From contig CAMUMG010000003.1 of assembly GCA_947089905.1 (NCBI GenBank), forward strand, positions 270,442 to 334,441: a DNA stretch of 64,000 bases, given 5' to 3'. Position numbers and translations under genes: made by a program. Below, piece by piece: positions 55,658 through 64,000 of this stretch. Under the pieces are notes generated by a model, which saw nothing but the letters and a program-made list of their open reading frames with translations, made no database searches and had not been told where the DNA came from. Positions within the stretch are counted from its first letter, which is position 1. The number at the start of each line of letters is the position of its first letter. This stretch comes from an uncultured Lachnospiraceae bacterium. GTDB lineage: Bacteria; Bacillota; Clostridia; Lachnospirales; Lachnospiraceae.

Positions 55658-57394
55658 ATGAAATATTGTAAAAAGTGTGGTAACTTACTTGATGAAACTG
55701 CTATCTCTTGTCCTTTCTGTGGTGCTAAAATAGAAGATTCTTCCGAAACAAAACCAGAAGAACCAGTTAGTTTTATTATGCCACAGACACAAGAATCCGT
55801 TTCTTCTGATTTTATTTCAGAAGCTGTTCCAGAAAAGAAGAAACCTCACAAAAAGAAAATCCTTGCAGCAATTATTGCAGTATTTCTCGTAATTGTTGGA
55901 ACAGGTGCTATTGTCTATGCTTCTTCAGATTCTTTTAAAAATAGTATGAAGCAGGCAATGATGAAACCATCTGAGTATCTGCAAAGTATTTTTGAAAATT
56001 CCTTTGCAGAAATTGCCGAAGATGTTTCTGAACAGTATTCTACTTTTTTAGCTCCCATTACAAATCTCACCTCTGATAAGCAAGAATTGAACTGTTTAGC
56101 TTCTGTAGATCTTAAGCTCAATCAAGAATTTCTTGCACCACTTTTGGAATCGGCAGGATTATCAGATGTAAAATTTGAAAATCTATCTGCTAATATCGTT
56201 TCAAACTCCAAAGATGGAAAAGTAGGAGGTAATGTATTACTTTCTGTTAATGGTCAAAGTTTAGTATCTCTAAATTTGGCAGGAGATAACAAAGAAAATA
56301 CTTTCTATTTACAAATTCCTGAACTTTCTTCTGCTTATTTAAAAATCGATGCTCATAACTTTGTACAACAAAGTACCTCTAGTTCACAACAATTAGGACA
56401 GATGATAAGCAGTATTTTTAATGAGTCTATGTTAAGTCCTGACGATGTAAAACGGATTTTAACCGACTATTCTTCTTTGTTTGTGGATATGTTAACTGAG
56501 GTTGATGTAGAAAAAGACCTAACCGTTGAAGCATCTGGTGTAAAAACTTCTTATGACAAGTATATTGTTTCCATCAATGAAAAGCAGTTAAAGGACTTTT
56601 TGATTGCATTCTTAACAAAGGCAAAAAATGATGAGAAACTTCTTGGATTTTTAGAAAATATGCTACAGGTTATTTCAAAGTATAGTGAAACAGAATTGGA
56701 TATTCCTTCTTTTTCTTCTGATATTGATAAATCTTTAAAAGAGATAGAAGCAATAAAAGCAGACGAAACTGTTATTGTTGCAAATCTTTCATTTTGGATC
56801 AATGAAAAAGGTGAGATTAAGGGAGAAGAACTCAATGCAAAAAACTACTCTTTGGGATTTCTCTCTACTGAAAAGAAAAATCAACATGGATTTTCTCTTT
56901 GGTTAAAAAATGACTCTACTTCTATCTTTAGTCTAGATGCAGATTCTTTGGAAAAAGATGATAAGTATTCTGGTTCTGCAAAATTTACAGTTTCCTCTGA
57001 GAATTTATATACACAAACAATGCAGACAAATACTATTACATTTGATTTTACTGATGTTACTACCAAAGATACCTTTACTGGAACTTTTACAGCCACTTCT
57101 TCTCTGATTCCAGGTGGTAGTCTTACTTTAACTCTTACTGGGAAATCGAAAGAAAGAGAAGCGGTATTAGGAATTAATTATATGGGAATGTCTATCGCTA
57201 CATTAACATTCCGTGTATCTAATAGCCAAAAAGCAGATGAAATCATCTTCCCATCTAAATCAGATAAAATCTATATAATTGAAGCAGACGGTGAAGCACT
57301 TTATGAATATCTTGAAGAGTGTAATATAGAAGAACTTCTTAAAAGATTAGAAAATAGTATTGGCATTGATTTAAGCTCTTCTCTTCTTCAATAA
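55658..57394 (+). CDS. Zinc-ribbon membrane protein, large extracellular domain
   Basis: A 578-residue protein. It starts with a zinc ribbon (C4, C7, C18, C21), continues with a basic stretch (KKKPHKKK) and one transmembrane segment near 69-89, and then a large extracellular part that is Ser/Thr-rich and probably beta-rich. Its layout resembles the TcaA/YvlB-type zinc-ribbon membrane proteins of Firmicutes, but I cannot assign a family. It is transcribed away from the ABC-DUF1854-ABC module and shares its zinc-ribbon theme. Confidence 0.7.
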   Translation: MKYCKKCGNLLDETAISCPFCGAKIEDSSETKPEEPVSFIMPQTQESVSSDFISEAVPEKKKPHKKKILAAIIAVFLVIVGTGAIVYASSDSFKNSMKQAMMKPSEYLQSIFENSFAEIAEDVSEQYSTFLAPITNLTSDKQELNCLASVDLKLNQEFLAPLLESAGLSDVKFENLSANIVSNSKDGKVGGNVLLSVNGQSLVSLNLAGDNKENTFYLQIPELSSAYLKIDAHNFVQQSTSSSQQLGQMISSIFNESMLSPDDVKRILTDYSSLFVDMLTEVDVEKDLTVEASGVKTSYDKYIVSINEKQLKDFLIAFLTKAKNDEKLLGFLENMLQVISKYSETELDIPSFSSDIDKSLKEIEAIKADETVIVANLSFWINEKGEIKGEELNAKNYSLGFLSTEKKNQHGFSLWLKNDSTSIFSLDADSLEKDDKYSGSAKFTVSSENLYTQTMQTNTITFDFTDVTTKDTFTGTFTATSSLIPGGSLTLTLTGKSKEREAVLGINYMGMSIATLTFRVSNSQKADEIIFPSKSDKIYIIEADGEALYEYLEECNIEELLKRLENSIGIDLSSSLLQ

Positions 57395-57540
57395 TTAACA
57401 GCAATTCCACCCCTACCTAAGAGGAAGGGGTGGAATTACTAGGAACAATTATAACCGCAGTAGCGGGCGTGTATCCCCTACTTCCATGAAGCAATCCACA
57501 TCATTGTCTTGCTCTTAACTGCCGCGAGTGGATTGAAAGA
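57395..57540 (+). mobile_element. TnpB-less IS200/IS605-like remnant with ωRNA-like end, copy 1
   Basis: About 145 bases with three structured parts: a hairpin AATTCCACCCCT/AGGGGTGGAATT (57403-57437), a smaller GTAG-GGG/CCC-CTAC stem (57460-57481), and an eight-base CAATCCAC/GTGGATTG stem (57492-57535) ending in GAAAG. This layout (left-end hairpin, then the compact stems of a right end that also encodes a guide RNA) is typical of IS200/IS605-type elements, but no transposase or tnpB frame lies inside. Assignment is an inference. A related copy lies at 59700 in the opposite orientation. Confidence 0.5.
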
Positions 57541-57578
57541 AACAATAACAAAAAATCTCTATTAAAAATAGGATAGGC

Positions 57579-57621
57579 AAAACGCTTCTTATTTAAAGTT
57601 TCATAAGAAGCGTTTTTATTT
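57579..57621 (+). terminator. Terminator before the 254-residue gene
   Basis: Arms AAAACGCTTCTTAT and ATAAGAAGCGTTTT are followed by TATTTTTG on the plus strand. It would end transcripts entering from the zinc-ribbon gene and the remnant. Confidence 0.85.
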
Positions 57622-57666
57622 TTGTTTATATTTTATAATATTTTAGAAATAGTTTCTTTCTTTCAA

Positions 57667-57686
57667 TAGTGTATTGTGATACACTA
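57667..57686. promoter_or_regulatory. Perfect palindrome, GntR/YtrA-type operator candidate
   Basis: TAGTGTAT-N4-ATACACTA, 26 bases before the next start codon. It lies in the expected promoter spacer of that gene. Such TAGTGTA palindromes are known for YtrA-type GntR repressors; no regulator gene is in the window. Confidence 0.5.
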
Positions 57687-57711
57687 ATACTAATTTAGAA
57701 AGGAGACTGTT

Positions 57712-58476
57712 ATGGAAATCAAGGATACTAGACTTGACGACAGTGCAGAAATTTATAAAAAACGCTCTGATAAACCCGAACGTCATAAGTTAAAAGAATT
57801 GCACGGTAAAGAGAAATTGCAATATTTTTCTGACTATTATTTAAAAATTGTATTAGTTGCTGTACTTGTTATAGCTCTTTCTATATATTTTATATATTCA
57901 GTCTGGATTGCCCAAAGAGTAGAAACAATACTTAATGTTGCAATCGCTGATTATGTATTTTCATCTGAGGCTTTAGAAGATGCAAGTAATCGTTTCGGAG
58001 AATATATTAAGATAGATAGCGAAAGTCAAAAAGTTTTATTAGACAATAGTTATTATATTTCTGTTGGAGATTATTCTTCTACCCAAAAACTGAGCACTTA
58101 TATTTTAGTAGGAGAAGTCGATATTATTATTACAAAAGAATCTATCTTTCAAAGTTATGTTTTAAATGGTTCTTTATCCTCTCTTACTGATACCCTACCG
58201 ACAGATCTCTATTCAACACTTTCGGATCATTTCTATTATGGAAGAATACGTGAAAATCCAGAAGAAACACTTGAAACAGCGACTGGATCCCTTGAAACAT
58301 ATGGAATTTATTTAGATCAATGTCCAATGTTTCAATCACAGAGCACTCCAGAAGATCGACCAGTTTTAGGAATTGTAGCAACTGGAAAGCATATAGAAAA
58401 TAGTTTTGATTTTATTCGTTTTTTATTTCAAGAATATCAGCCACCAACAAATCCAAACCAAATGATTACTCCATAG
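57712..58476 (+). CDS. Membrane protein of unknown function
   Basis: A 254-residue protein with a charged cytoplasmic start, one transmembrane segment near 43-65 and an extracellular domain of about 185 residues. The latter has alternating strands and helices and the stretch LNVAIADYVF. I do not recognise a family. AAAGGAG precedes the ATG, and a palindromic operator lies upstream. It converges with asd on a shared terminator. Confidence 0.7.
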   Translation: MEIKDTRLDDSAEIYKKRSDKPERHKLKELHGKEKLQYFSDYYLKIVLVAVLVIALSIYFIYSVWIAQRVETILNVAIADYVFSSEALEDASNRFGEYIKIDSESQKVLLDNSYYISVGDYSSTQKLSTYILVGEVDIIITKESIFQSYVLNGSLSSLTDTLPTDLYSTLSDHFYYGRIRENPEETLETATGSLETYGIYLDQCPMFQSQSTPEDRPVLGIVATGKHIENSFDFIRFLFQEYQPPTNPNQMITP

Positions 58477-58518
58477 ATATAAAAAGCTGCCCAAAACTTT
58501 GGACAGCTTTTTATATCT
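58475..58518. terminator. Bidirectional terminator built over both stop codons
   Basis: An AGATATAAAAAGCTG arm pairs with CAGCTTTTTATATCT. The stem includes parts of the stop codons of both convergent genes, with A- and T-runs inside the arms. Confidence 0.85.
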
Positions 58519-59599
58519 ATTTTGTGGTTAAATATCCCTGTGCTTTTAAAAGTTCTGCAATTAAAACAGCTCCACCAGCAGCCCCACGTTTTGTATTATG
58601 AGATAATCCAATAAATTTATAATCATAAATAGTATCTTCTCTTAAACGCCCTGCACATACGCCCATTCCATTTTCTGTATCGCGATCTAGAGCTGTCTGT
58701 GGACGATTATCCTCTTCAAAATACGTAATAAACTGTTTTGGAGCACTTGGCAGCTCTAACTTTTGAGGAAGTCCTTTAAATTCTTTCCATGCTTTTAAAA
58801 TTTCCTCTTTTGTTGGCTTTTTCTCAAAGGAAACAAATACTGCTGCTGTATGTCCATCTGTCACTGGAACTCGTATACACTGACATGTAATCAAAGGACT
58901 TTCTGCTTTTACAATCTGCCCATTTTCTACATGTCCCCAGATTCTTAAAGGTTCTTGTTCACTCTTTTCTTCCTCACCACCGATATAAGGAATTACATTA
59001 TCCATCATTTCTGGCCAGTCTTTAAAAGTCTTACCTGCCCCTGAAATTGCCTGATAAGTGGTTGCTACAACAACCTTTGGTTGATATTGTCTTAGTGCAT
59101 GAAGCATTGGTGTATAACTTTGAATAGAACAATTTGGTTTTACAACAATAAATCCACGCTTTGTCCCAAGTCTTTGCTTTTGAGCTTCAATCACCTCTAA
59201 ATGTTCTGGATTTAATTCTGGTACTACCATAGGAACATCAAAAGTCCATCGATGAGCACTGTTATTAGATACAACTGGTGTTTCTGTCTTTGCATATGCC
59301 TCTTCAATCGCTTTAATCTCTTCTTTTGTCATATCTACAGCACTAAATACAAAATCCACATTAGATGCTACCTTTTCCACATCGTTGACATTTAAAACGA
59401 TAAGATTTTTAACTGCTTCTGGCATTGGGGTGGTCATCTTCCAACGATCTGCAACTGCTTGTTCATAGGACTTTCCGGCACTTCTTGGACTAGCAGCTAC
59501 CGTTACTACCTCAAACCACGGATGATTTTCCAACAAAGAAATAAATCTTTGTCCTACCATACCAGTTGCCCCCAAAATTCCCACTCTTAATTTACTCAT
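58517..59599 (-). CDS. asd: Aspartate-semialdehyde dehydrogenase
   Basis: A 360-residue enzyme reducing aspartyl phosphate to the semialdehyde for lysine, threonine, methionine and diaminopimelate. It starts SKLRVGILGATGMVGQ and has the catalytic Cys in KPNCSIQSY. Length and ending (AGRLREDTIYDYKFIGLSHNT) fit the long archaeal/fungal-type Asd common in Clostridia. The start at 59599 follows AAGGAGG. It is a single-gene unit, with no lysine riboswitch seen upstream. Confidence 0.93.
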   Translation of the reverse strand: MSKLRVGILGATGMVGQRFISLLENHPWFEVVTVAASPRSAGKSYEQAVADRWKMTTPMPEAVKNLIVLNVNDVEKVASNVDFVFSAVDMTKEEIKAIEEAYAKTETPVVSNNSAHRWTFDVPMVVPELNPEHLEVIEAQKQRLGTKRGFIVVKPNCSIQSYTPMLHALRQYQPKVVVATTYQAISGAGKTFKDWPEMMDNVIPYIGGEEEKSEQEPLRIWGHVENGQIVKAESPLITCQCIRVPVTDGHTAAVFVSFEKKPTKEEILKAWKEFKGLPQKLELPSAPKQFITYFEEDNRPQTALDRDTENGMGVCAGRLREDTIYDYKFIGLSHNTKRGAAGGAVLIAELLKAQGYLTTK

Positions 59600-59699
59600 A
59601 AATTCCTCCTTATACAAATTGTCTATTTGATTTTTATAAAATTATGTCTTTGTACAATATACATTTGTATTTTTTAAATATAATATACTCTTTCTTTTT

Positions 59700-59790
59700 G
59701 TTTCAATCCACTTGTAGCAGTTAAGAGCAAGACAATGATGTGGATTGCTTCATATACTTGTTCCTAGCAATTCCTCTTACTGTTAATTGT
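59700..59790 (-). mobile_element. TnpB-less IS200/IS605-like remnant, copy 2 (shortened, inverted)
   Basis: In minus orientation it follows the same order as the remnant at 57395, but lacks the large first hairpin and the GTAG stem. A 37-base block (59717-59753) is identical to 57486-57522. It ends in AAGTGGATTGAAAC. This looks like a deletion derivative of the same element type. Confidence 0.5.
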
Positions 59791-59812
59791 TGAAATGCAA
59801 CTCTTTTCTTTA

Positions 59813-60265
59813 TTACTTTTTTCGTTCTCTTACCTTTGTTTCACCTGTATTTCCAATATAGTGCATTTTCCCCTGTTTCATCTTAGGAACTTCTCCAATT
59901 TCATATTCATCCATACGCATTGCACCCTCAAAATCTTTTGAAAGTTTTGCAGCACATTCTTTGCAATATCTTCCTGAACGAATATCACAATGACAGGATT
60001 CACATTTAATATAGATTGGAGAATTTTCTGGAATCTCTAAACGCCCTTCTCGAAGATATTGTTGAATCTGACGGATAGGTATAGATGTTGCTGCCTCTAT
60101 CTCTATCATAGTCGCCGTTCCATGTGCTTCAATATATTCTCTGGCTCTTCCAAATACTTCATCATCTATTCTTTTACATTCTGAACAAAGTCTATGACCA
60201 AATCCAAGATATGTAAACTTTCGTTTACATCGATTACATGTCGCAGTTTCTCCTATCTTAAACAT
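59813..60265 (-). CDS. YvyF-like zinc-ribbon protein
   Basis: A 150-residue protein with two zinc ribbons: CNRC/CSEC (near 9-32) and CESC/CKEC (near 90-110). Between them is a MerR-like helix segment SIPIRQIQQYLREGRLEIP. It resembles the YvyF/TIGR03826 flagellar-operon proteins of Firmicutes. Here it is separate from flagellar genes, so a link to motility is only an inference. It precedes dus by about 40 bases in transcription order. Confidence 0.65.
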   Translation of the reverse strand: MFKIGETATCNRCKRKFTYLGFGHRLCSECKRIDDEVFGRAREYIEAHGTATMIEIEAATSIPIRQIQQYLREGRLEIPENSPIYIKCESCHCDIRSGRYCKECAAKLSKDFEGAMRMDEYEIGEVPKMKQGKMHYIGNTGETKVRERKK

Positions 60266-60306
60266 ATAATCTATCTCGCCTCCTTATTAAAAATTCTAGT
60301 TGATTT

Positions 60307-61302
60307 TTATTTAGAGTATGACTCTACAAATTCTATAAATTTTTCTATCAAATAAAGGAATTCTTCTTTCGTTTCAACTGTATTGATTTCACATCGGAGT
60401 TTTGCACTGCAGGGAAAACCTGTTATATAACTTACAGCATGTCTACGCATCTCTCGTATAGCAATATATTCTCCCTTTTGGGCAATCTCCATATCGATAT
60501 GACGACGCATTACCTTTACTACCTCATATATAGAAGGTTTTGGCAATAAAATTCCACTTTTTAGATATTCTTTTGTTTGTGAAAATAACCAAGGATTTCC
60601 ACAGGCAGCTCTTGCTATCATTACAGCATCACAGCCTGTTTTTTCTAACATTTTCTTAGCATGTTGTGGTGTAAAGATATCTCCATTTCCAATTACAGGA
60701 ATGGAGACTGCCTCTTTTACCTTTTGAATAATTTCCCAGTCAGCTCTGCCACTATAATATTGTTGTCTTGTCCTTCCATGTATCGCAATAGCAGCCGCTC
60801 CTGCCTCTTGTGCAATTTTAGCACATTCTACCGCATTTTTATTTTCCGGTGTAAATCCTGCACGTATCTTTACCGTCACCGGCTTTTGAATGGCTCTGGA
60901 AACAGCACGAATAATCTCTTCTATTCTTTTGGGCTGTTTCATAAGAGCTGAACCCTCTCCATGATTGACTACCTTTGGTACAGGACATCCCATATTAATA
61001 TCTAATATATCAAAATTTCTCTCTTCAATTCGCTTTGCCTGCTCACTCATAATGACAGGATCTTCTCCAAATAACTGTACTGCAATGGGACGTTCTGCTT
61101 CTTGTATCTGAAGAAGCTGCTTGGTTGCTTTATTTTCGTAGAGAATTCCCTTTGCACTGACCATTTCTGTATAACTATAATCTGCTCCATACTCTCTACA
61201 AATTAAACGAAATATAGAGTCTGTTATTCCTGCCATTGGCCCTAATACTAAATTTCCTTCTATAAAAACTTTTCCAATAAAGAATCCATTGCATTTTTCC
61301 AT
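60307..61302 (-). CDS. dus: tRNA-dihydrouridine synthase
   Basis: A 331-residue FMN enzyme reducing uridine in tRNA D-loops. It has [13 protein letters not shown], the [10 protein letters not shown] loop with catalytic Cys, and TVKIRAGF and the phosphate-binding GNGDI. It probably belongs to the DusB-type branch. Its ATG overlaps the coaX stop by one base (TAATG), so the two are translationally coupled. Confidence 0.93.
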   Translation of the reverse strand: MEKCNGFFIGKVFIEGNLVLGPMAGITDSIFRLICREYGADYSYTEMVSAKGILYENKATKQLLQIQEAERPIAVQLFGEDPVIMSEQAKRIEERNFDILDINMGCPVPKVVNHGEGSALMKQPKRIEEIIRAVSRAIQKPVTVKIRAGFTPENKNAVECAKIAQEAGAAAIAIHGRTRQQYYSGRADWEIIQKVKEAVSIPVIGNGDIFTPQHAKKMLEKTGCDAVMIARAACGNPWLFSQTKEYLKSGILLPKPSIYEVVKVMRRHIDMEIAQKGEYIAIREMRRHAVSYITGFPCSAKLRCEINTVETKEEFLYLIEKFIEFVESYSK

Positions 61303-62081
61303 TATGTCCTCTGTCCTCTACACTTTTGATAGATAAAGTAAAGACCTTTCATCGTCAACATAGGATCATAATAATCAATCAATGAGGACTCTTCTGCAAT
61401 AATTTTTCCAAGTCCCCCTGTTGCAATTACCTTCATTGTTGAAAGCTTTGCTTCTTCCCTGACACGCTTGATAATATACTCTGTTTGTCCAATACAGCCA
61501 AATACCAAACCTGCCTGCATACTACTGACAGTATCCTTTGCTAAAATTGTATCTGGCTTGCGAATTTCAATTTCAGGAAGCTTTGCTGTATCCTTCCAAA
61601 GTGCATTTGCACTAATTTGAATTCCCGGAGCTGTAATTCCAGACTGAAAAGTTCCATCTTCTAAAATTAAATCATATGTCGTTGCTGTTCCAAAATCAAT
61701 TACCATTAATGGACCACCATATAATTCATATCCCGCAACTGCGTCTACTACGCGATCTGCACCAATCTCTTTTGGATTTGCAGTATTAATTTTGATTCCT
61801 GTTTTTGTTCCAGCTCCAACAATAATTGGTGTCTTATGAATATACTTTGTAATCCCTCTTGTAAAAGAATACATCATTCCCGGAACAACAGAGGCAATAA
61901 TTACATCTTCTAAACAGTTAGGATCGATTCCTCTGGTTCTTAATAGATCGCAAAGCAGTAAACCATATTCATCAGAAGTTCTTGCTATCTTTGTTGTCAA
62001 ACGAAAATTTGCTGCTAGATCTTCTCTCTGAAATACACCAATCGTAATATTAGTGTTTCCAACATCAATTGCCAGAAGCAT
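61302..62081 (-). CDS. coaX: Type III pantothenate kinase
   Basis: A 259-residue ASKHA-fold kinase that starts coenzyme A synthesis. It has [10 protein letters not shown] at the start, GADRVVDAV and DFGTATTYD. This type is not feedback-inhibited by CoA and needs a monovalent cation. It lies between the DUF6145-type gene and dus in one transcript. Confidence 0.94.
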   Translation of the reverse strand: MLLAIDVGNTNITIGVFQREDLAANFRLTTKIARTSDEYGLLLCDLLRTRGIDPNCLEDVIIASVVPGMMYSFTRGITKYIHKTPIIVGAGTKTGIKINTANPKEIGADRVVDAVAGYELYGGPLMVIDFGTATTYDLILEDGTFQSGITAPGIQISANALWKDTAKLPEIEIRKPDTILAKDTVSSMQAGLVFGCIGQTEYIIKRVREEAKLSTMKVIATGGLGKIIAEESSLIDYYDPMLTMKGLYFIYQKCRGQRT

Positions 62082-62107
62082 ATACTTTCCCCCTTCTATC
62101 TAAAATT

Positions 62108-62443
62108 TTATTCACTTACTGATTCTTCTAAAAAAAATGTTCGATAATATAGTTCTAGTGATTCTAATAACTCCCTCTTTTGCTCTCTGATTTGTTTTAT
62201 CTTTAAAATACTTCCAATCTCGTCAAACAATAGATCTCCCTCATCATGTTCCACATGAAACATAAGTGTTCCATCTTGTTCATACTCTAAAGTTAAAATT
62301 CCCCCTATATCTTCTGTATATAATACACATAAAATCTTTAATTCATCCCGAATAGATTGTGGTAACCCAAAAAAATCTTCATTTAAATAAAATTTCTTTT
62401 CATAGGCACTACTTGCACATAATACCACATTTTCTTGGTACAT
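62108..62443 (-). CDS. DUF6145-type small protein
   Basis: A 111-residue acidic protein starting MYQENVVLCASSAYEKKFY, with conserved DELKILCVLYTEDIGGIL and DEIGSILKIKQIREQKREL. It matches the DUF6145 pattern from Lachnospiraceae, of unknown function. GAGGAG precedes the ATG. It is probably the first gene of the coaX-dus transcript. Confidence 0.75.
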   Translation of the reverse strand: MYQENVVLCASSAYEKKFYLNEDFFGLPQSIRDELKILCVLYTEDIGGILTLEYEQDGTLMFHVEHDEGDLLFDEIGSILKIKQIREQKRELLESLELYYRTFFLEESVSE

Positions 62444-62472
62444 TCTATATTCTCCTCTAAATTTTTAACAAA

Positions 62473-62513
62473 CCAAAAAAACGAGATCTCCGTTCTTACG
62501 GAAACCCCGTTTT
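62473..62513 (-). terminator. Terminator after the LiaF-like gene
   Basis: In the minus direction, AAAACGGGGTTTCCGT pairs with ACGGAGATCTCGTTTT and is followed by TTTTT. It directly follows the stop codon of the LiaF-like gene. Confidence 0.8.
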
Positions 62514-62519
62514 TGAACT

Positions 62520-63416
62520 CTATTTATATTTTACATCAATACCACCTAAAACACAAGTTCCATTAATATAAATTGTTGGAAAAAATCCACCTGCAGGAAT
62601 AGAAGTTGTCTTATCATCTATTCCACCTAAAATTGGTGTACAATTAATTACCACTCTAACGTCTCTTGGTACTAAAATATCAATTCCTCCACAAAGCACT
62701 TTTGTTTCAATTACAACAGAATCTCGAATAATTGCATTTCTCAAATCCAAATCCATTCCACCAAGTACACAAGAAAACATTCCATTGGATATATACTGAT
62801 TATCAAATTTGACAGTTTTTCCAGATAATATTGAACTTCCTGCAAATCTGCCACTGGAATTATTATTATATGATGTTCCTTCATATCCTGTATTTCTGTA
62901 CTGATTTTCATTAAATGGTTCCTGTTGGTAAGTTTGATAATCCTGTTGTCCATTCTGAAATTCTGAATCATATCCTTGATTCATTTCTTCATAGGTTTGG
63001 GAATAGGCTTCATTCCAATTATTTTGCTGTGCTCCAAAAGAAGTCTGTTGATCCCAATTATCTCCCGTATAATACTGTGTTTTTGATTCCTTTTGATTTT
63101 TTGTATCACTTTTTAAAAACTTCATTCCTGTATAAATAAGAAATCCTGCACAGGCTAATGGAAAAATCAATTTCGAAGGAAACATTCCATTAGAAGAAAG
63201 TAATAGTAAAAAACCAATTCCCAATCCAATTAAATTAGAACTTCGATTTTGTTTTGAACTATTGATTAATCCAATAAAACTTGGAATAATAATAAATAGT
63301 GTCCACCATCCTCGAAAGAACAGAGAAAAGGAAAAAAATCCAAAACTTTTTCCAGCAATAAAGATTCCAAATAAAATTAAAATAACGCCCCACATAGAAC
63401 CTGTTTTCTTCTTCAT
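62520..63416 (-). CDS. LiaF-like membrane protein
   Basis: A 298-residue protein. The N-terminal part has about three to four transmembrane segments (DUF5668/LiaI-LiaF-like). A Gln/Asn/Tyr-rich linker lies near 115-195, and the C-terminal beta-domain has repeated CVLGGMDLDLRNAIIRDS and CTPILGGIDDKT-type units. LiaF-like proteins sense envelope stress and inhibit LiaS. No liaS/liaR genes are nearby. The start at 63416 is chosen for its GGAAGG box. Confidence 0.8.
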   Translation of the reverse strand: MKKKTGSMWGVILILFGIFIAGKSFGFFSFSLFFRGWWTLFIIIPSFIGLINSSKQNRSSNLIGLGIGFLLLLSSNGMFPSKLIFPLACAGFLIYTGMKFLKSDTKNQKESKTQYYTGDNWDQQTSFGAQQNNWNEAYSQTYEEMNQGYDSEFQNGQQDYQTYQQEPFNENQYRNTGYEGTSYNNNSSGRFAGSSILSGKTVKFDNQYISNGMFSCVLGGMDLDLRNAIIRDSVVIETKVLCGGIDILVPRDVRVVINCTPILGGIDDKTTSIPAGGFFPTIYINGTCVLGGIDVKYK

Positions 63417-63541
63417 ATAATCCCGCCTTCCTTCTGGTTTTTCGTTTCTATCTTTATCATAACTTCTAACCATTCAGAAATCAAATTATAATTTCATTAG
63501 AAACCCTTTAGCTGTTTTTAAGAAACAAGTTTCTTCGTTTT

Positions 63542-64000
63542 CTATTCTCCAAGTGTTGCTACCATAACTGCTTTAATTGTGTGCATCCGATTTTCTGCCT
63601 CATCGAAAATCACATCTGCGTATTTTTCAAATATTTCTTCGGTTACTTCATTTCCTTTCACTGCTGGAAGACAGTGTAGTAAAATAGAACTATCCTTTCC
63701 TGTTTTTTGCATTAAATCTTTATTTACTTGGAATGGGCGTAACAGTGCAACTCGTTCTGCTGCTTTATCCTCTTCTCCCATAGAACACCAAACATCTGTA
63801 TAGAGAGCATCTGCTCCCTGTACTTCTTCTAAGTTAGACGTAATTGTGATGAAACTGCCGGACTCTTTAGCATACTGTTCACATTCTCTTACTAATTCTT
63901 TGTCTGGATAAAGAGCTTCTGGTGCTAAAATAACAAAAGATACTCCCATCTTTGCACACCCAATCATTAAACTATTTGCCATATTATTTCTTCCATCGCC
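63542..64000 (-). CDS. argF: Ornithine carbamoyltransferase, C-terminal part (cut by window)
   Basis: The frame is open to the window edge, so the N-terminal half is missing. It shows [19 protein letters not shown] and the ornithine-binding HCLPA motif, then [15 protein letters not shown]. It transfers carbamoyl phosphate onto ornithine in arginine synthesis or, catabolically, in the arginine deiminase pathway. The rest of the operon is outside the window. Confidence 0.95.
   Translation of the reverse strand, partial: GDGRNNMANSLMIGCAKMGVSFVILAPEALYPDKELVRECEQYAKESGSFITITSNLEEVQGADALYTDVWCSMGEEDKAAERVALLRPFQVNKDLMQKTGKDSSILLHCLPAVKGNEVTEEIFEKYADVIFDEAENRMHTIKAVMVATLGE

Noticed and set aside
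57525..57540. CRISPR-like repeat end GTGGATTGAAAG
   Set aside because: The string resembles the 3' end of type I CRISPR repeats, but there is no regular array of repeats and spacers, and the same block occurs only once more in inverted form.
59600..59699. Lysine riboswitch upstream of asd
   Set aside because: Only 100 AT-rich bases lie between asd and the remnant. No terminator or riboswitch-like stems are visible.

Overview
This is a continuous, AT-rich chromosomal segment of a Gram-positive, spore-forming anaerobe of the class Clostridia, most likely family Lachnospiraceae. The evidence is a complete spoVA sporulation operon, a Firmicutes-type fab/acc fatty-acid cluster, AGGAGG-like ribosome binding sites before most genes, a pyrophosphate-type phosphofructokinase, a MsmX-style sugar importer without its own ATPase, and several small proteins typical of Lachnospiraceae. 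I cannot name a species. No rRNA, tRNA, prophage, intact insertion sequence or CRISPR array was seen.

1-11.5 kb: carbohydrate region. After a GH43-like glycosidase comes a minus-strand fructan operon. Its order of transcription is two permeases, a binding lipoprotein, an intracellular GH32 fructosidase, a fructokinase and a surface-anchored LamG-GH32 lipoprotein. A divergent LacI-family regulator is followed by a small lipoprotein. The intergenic region holds two well-formed promoters and three copies of the palindrome TTTCATGAAA, so the locus explains itself: fructan is cut at the surface, oligomers are imported, hydrolysed inside and phosphorylated.

11.5-18.3 kb: a metallophosphoesterase, an unusual ParB-like/BMP fusion protein, a subtilisin-like protease without a signal peptide, PPi-type phosphofructokinase and an AraC-type regulator. 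18.4-25.8 kb: acpP-fabD-fabG-fabF-accB-fabZ-accC-accD-accA on the minus strand, with a large terminator-like structure between acpP and fabD and no fabH or enoyl reductase. 25.8-35.5 kb: a sigma factor with a small membrane partner, a DUF4015-type putative glycosidase, an orphan histidine kinase, an XRE regulator, a SEC-C protein, a 6S-RNA-like structured RNA candidate, small membrane proteins, a DUF4250-type small gene, a YigZ protein and a class A PBP.

35.5-38.8 kb: spoVAA-AB-AC-AD-AE, preceded by a 46-codon membrane gene and a good match to a forespore sigma-G promoter. 38.9-50.1 kb: a CheY/CheX pair, an oligopeptide ABC importer with a fused double ATPase, and a large hybrid sensor kinase with a two-receiver response regulator. 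50.3-57.4 kb: two ABC exporters with matching N-terminal domains and zinc ribbons around a DUF1854-type protein, next to a divergent zinc-ribbon membrane protein. 57.4-64 kb: two related TnpB-less IS200/IS605-like remnants in inverted orientation around asd, then a YvyF-like zinc protein, dus, coaX, a LiaF-like protein and the C-terminal part of ornithine carbamoyltransferase, cut by the window edge.

The most interesting unexplained signals are: three dispersed hairpin repeats that each sit 9-24 nt behind a minus-strand stop codon in the same orientation; the inverted pair of ωRNA-like remnants; the ABC-DUF1854-ABC module; the ParB-BMP fusion; the structured RNA at about 30.6 kb; and a GH32 protein whose nucleophile position is Glu instead of Asp.
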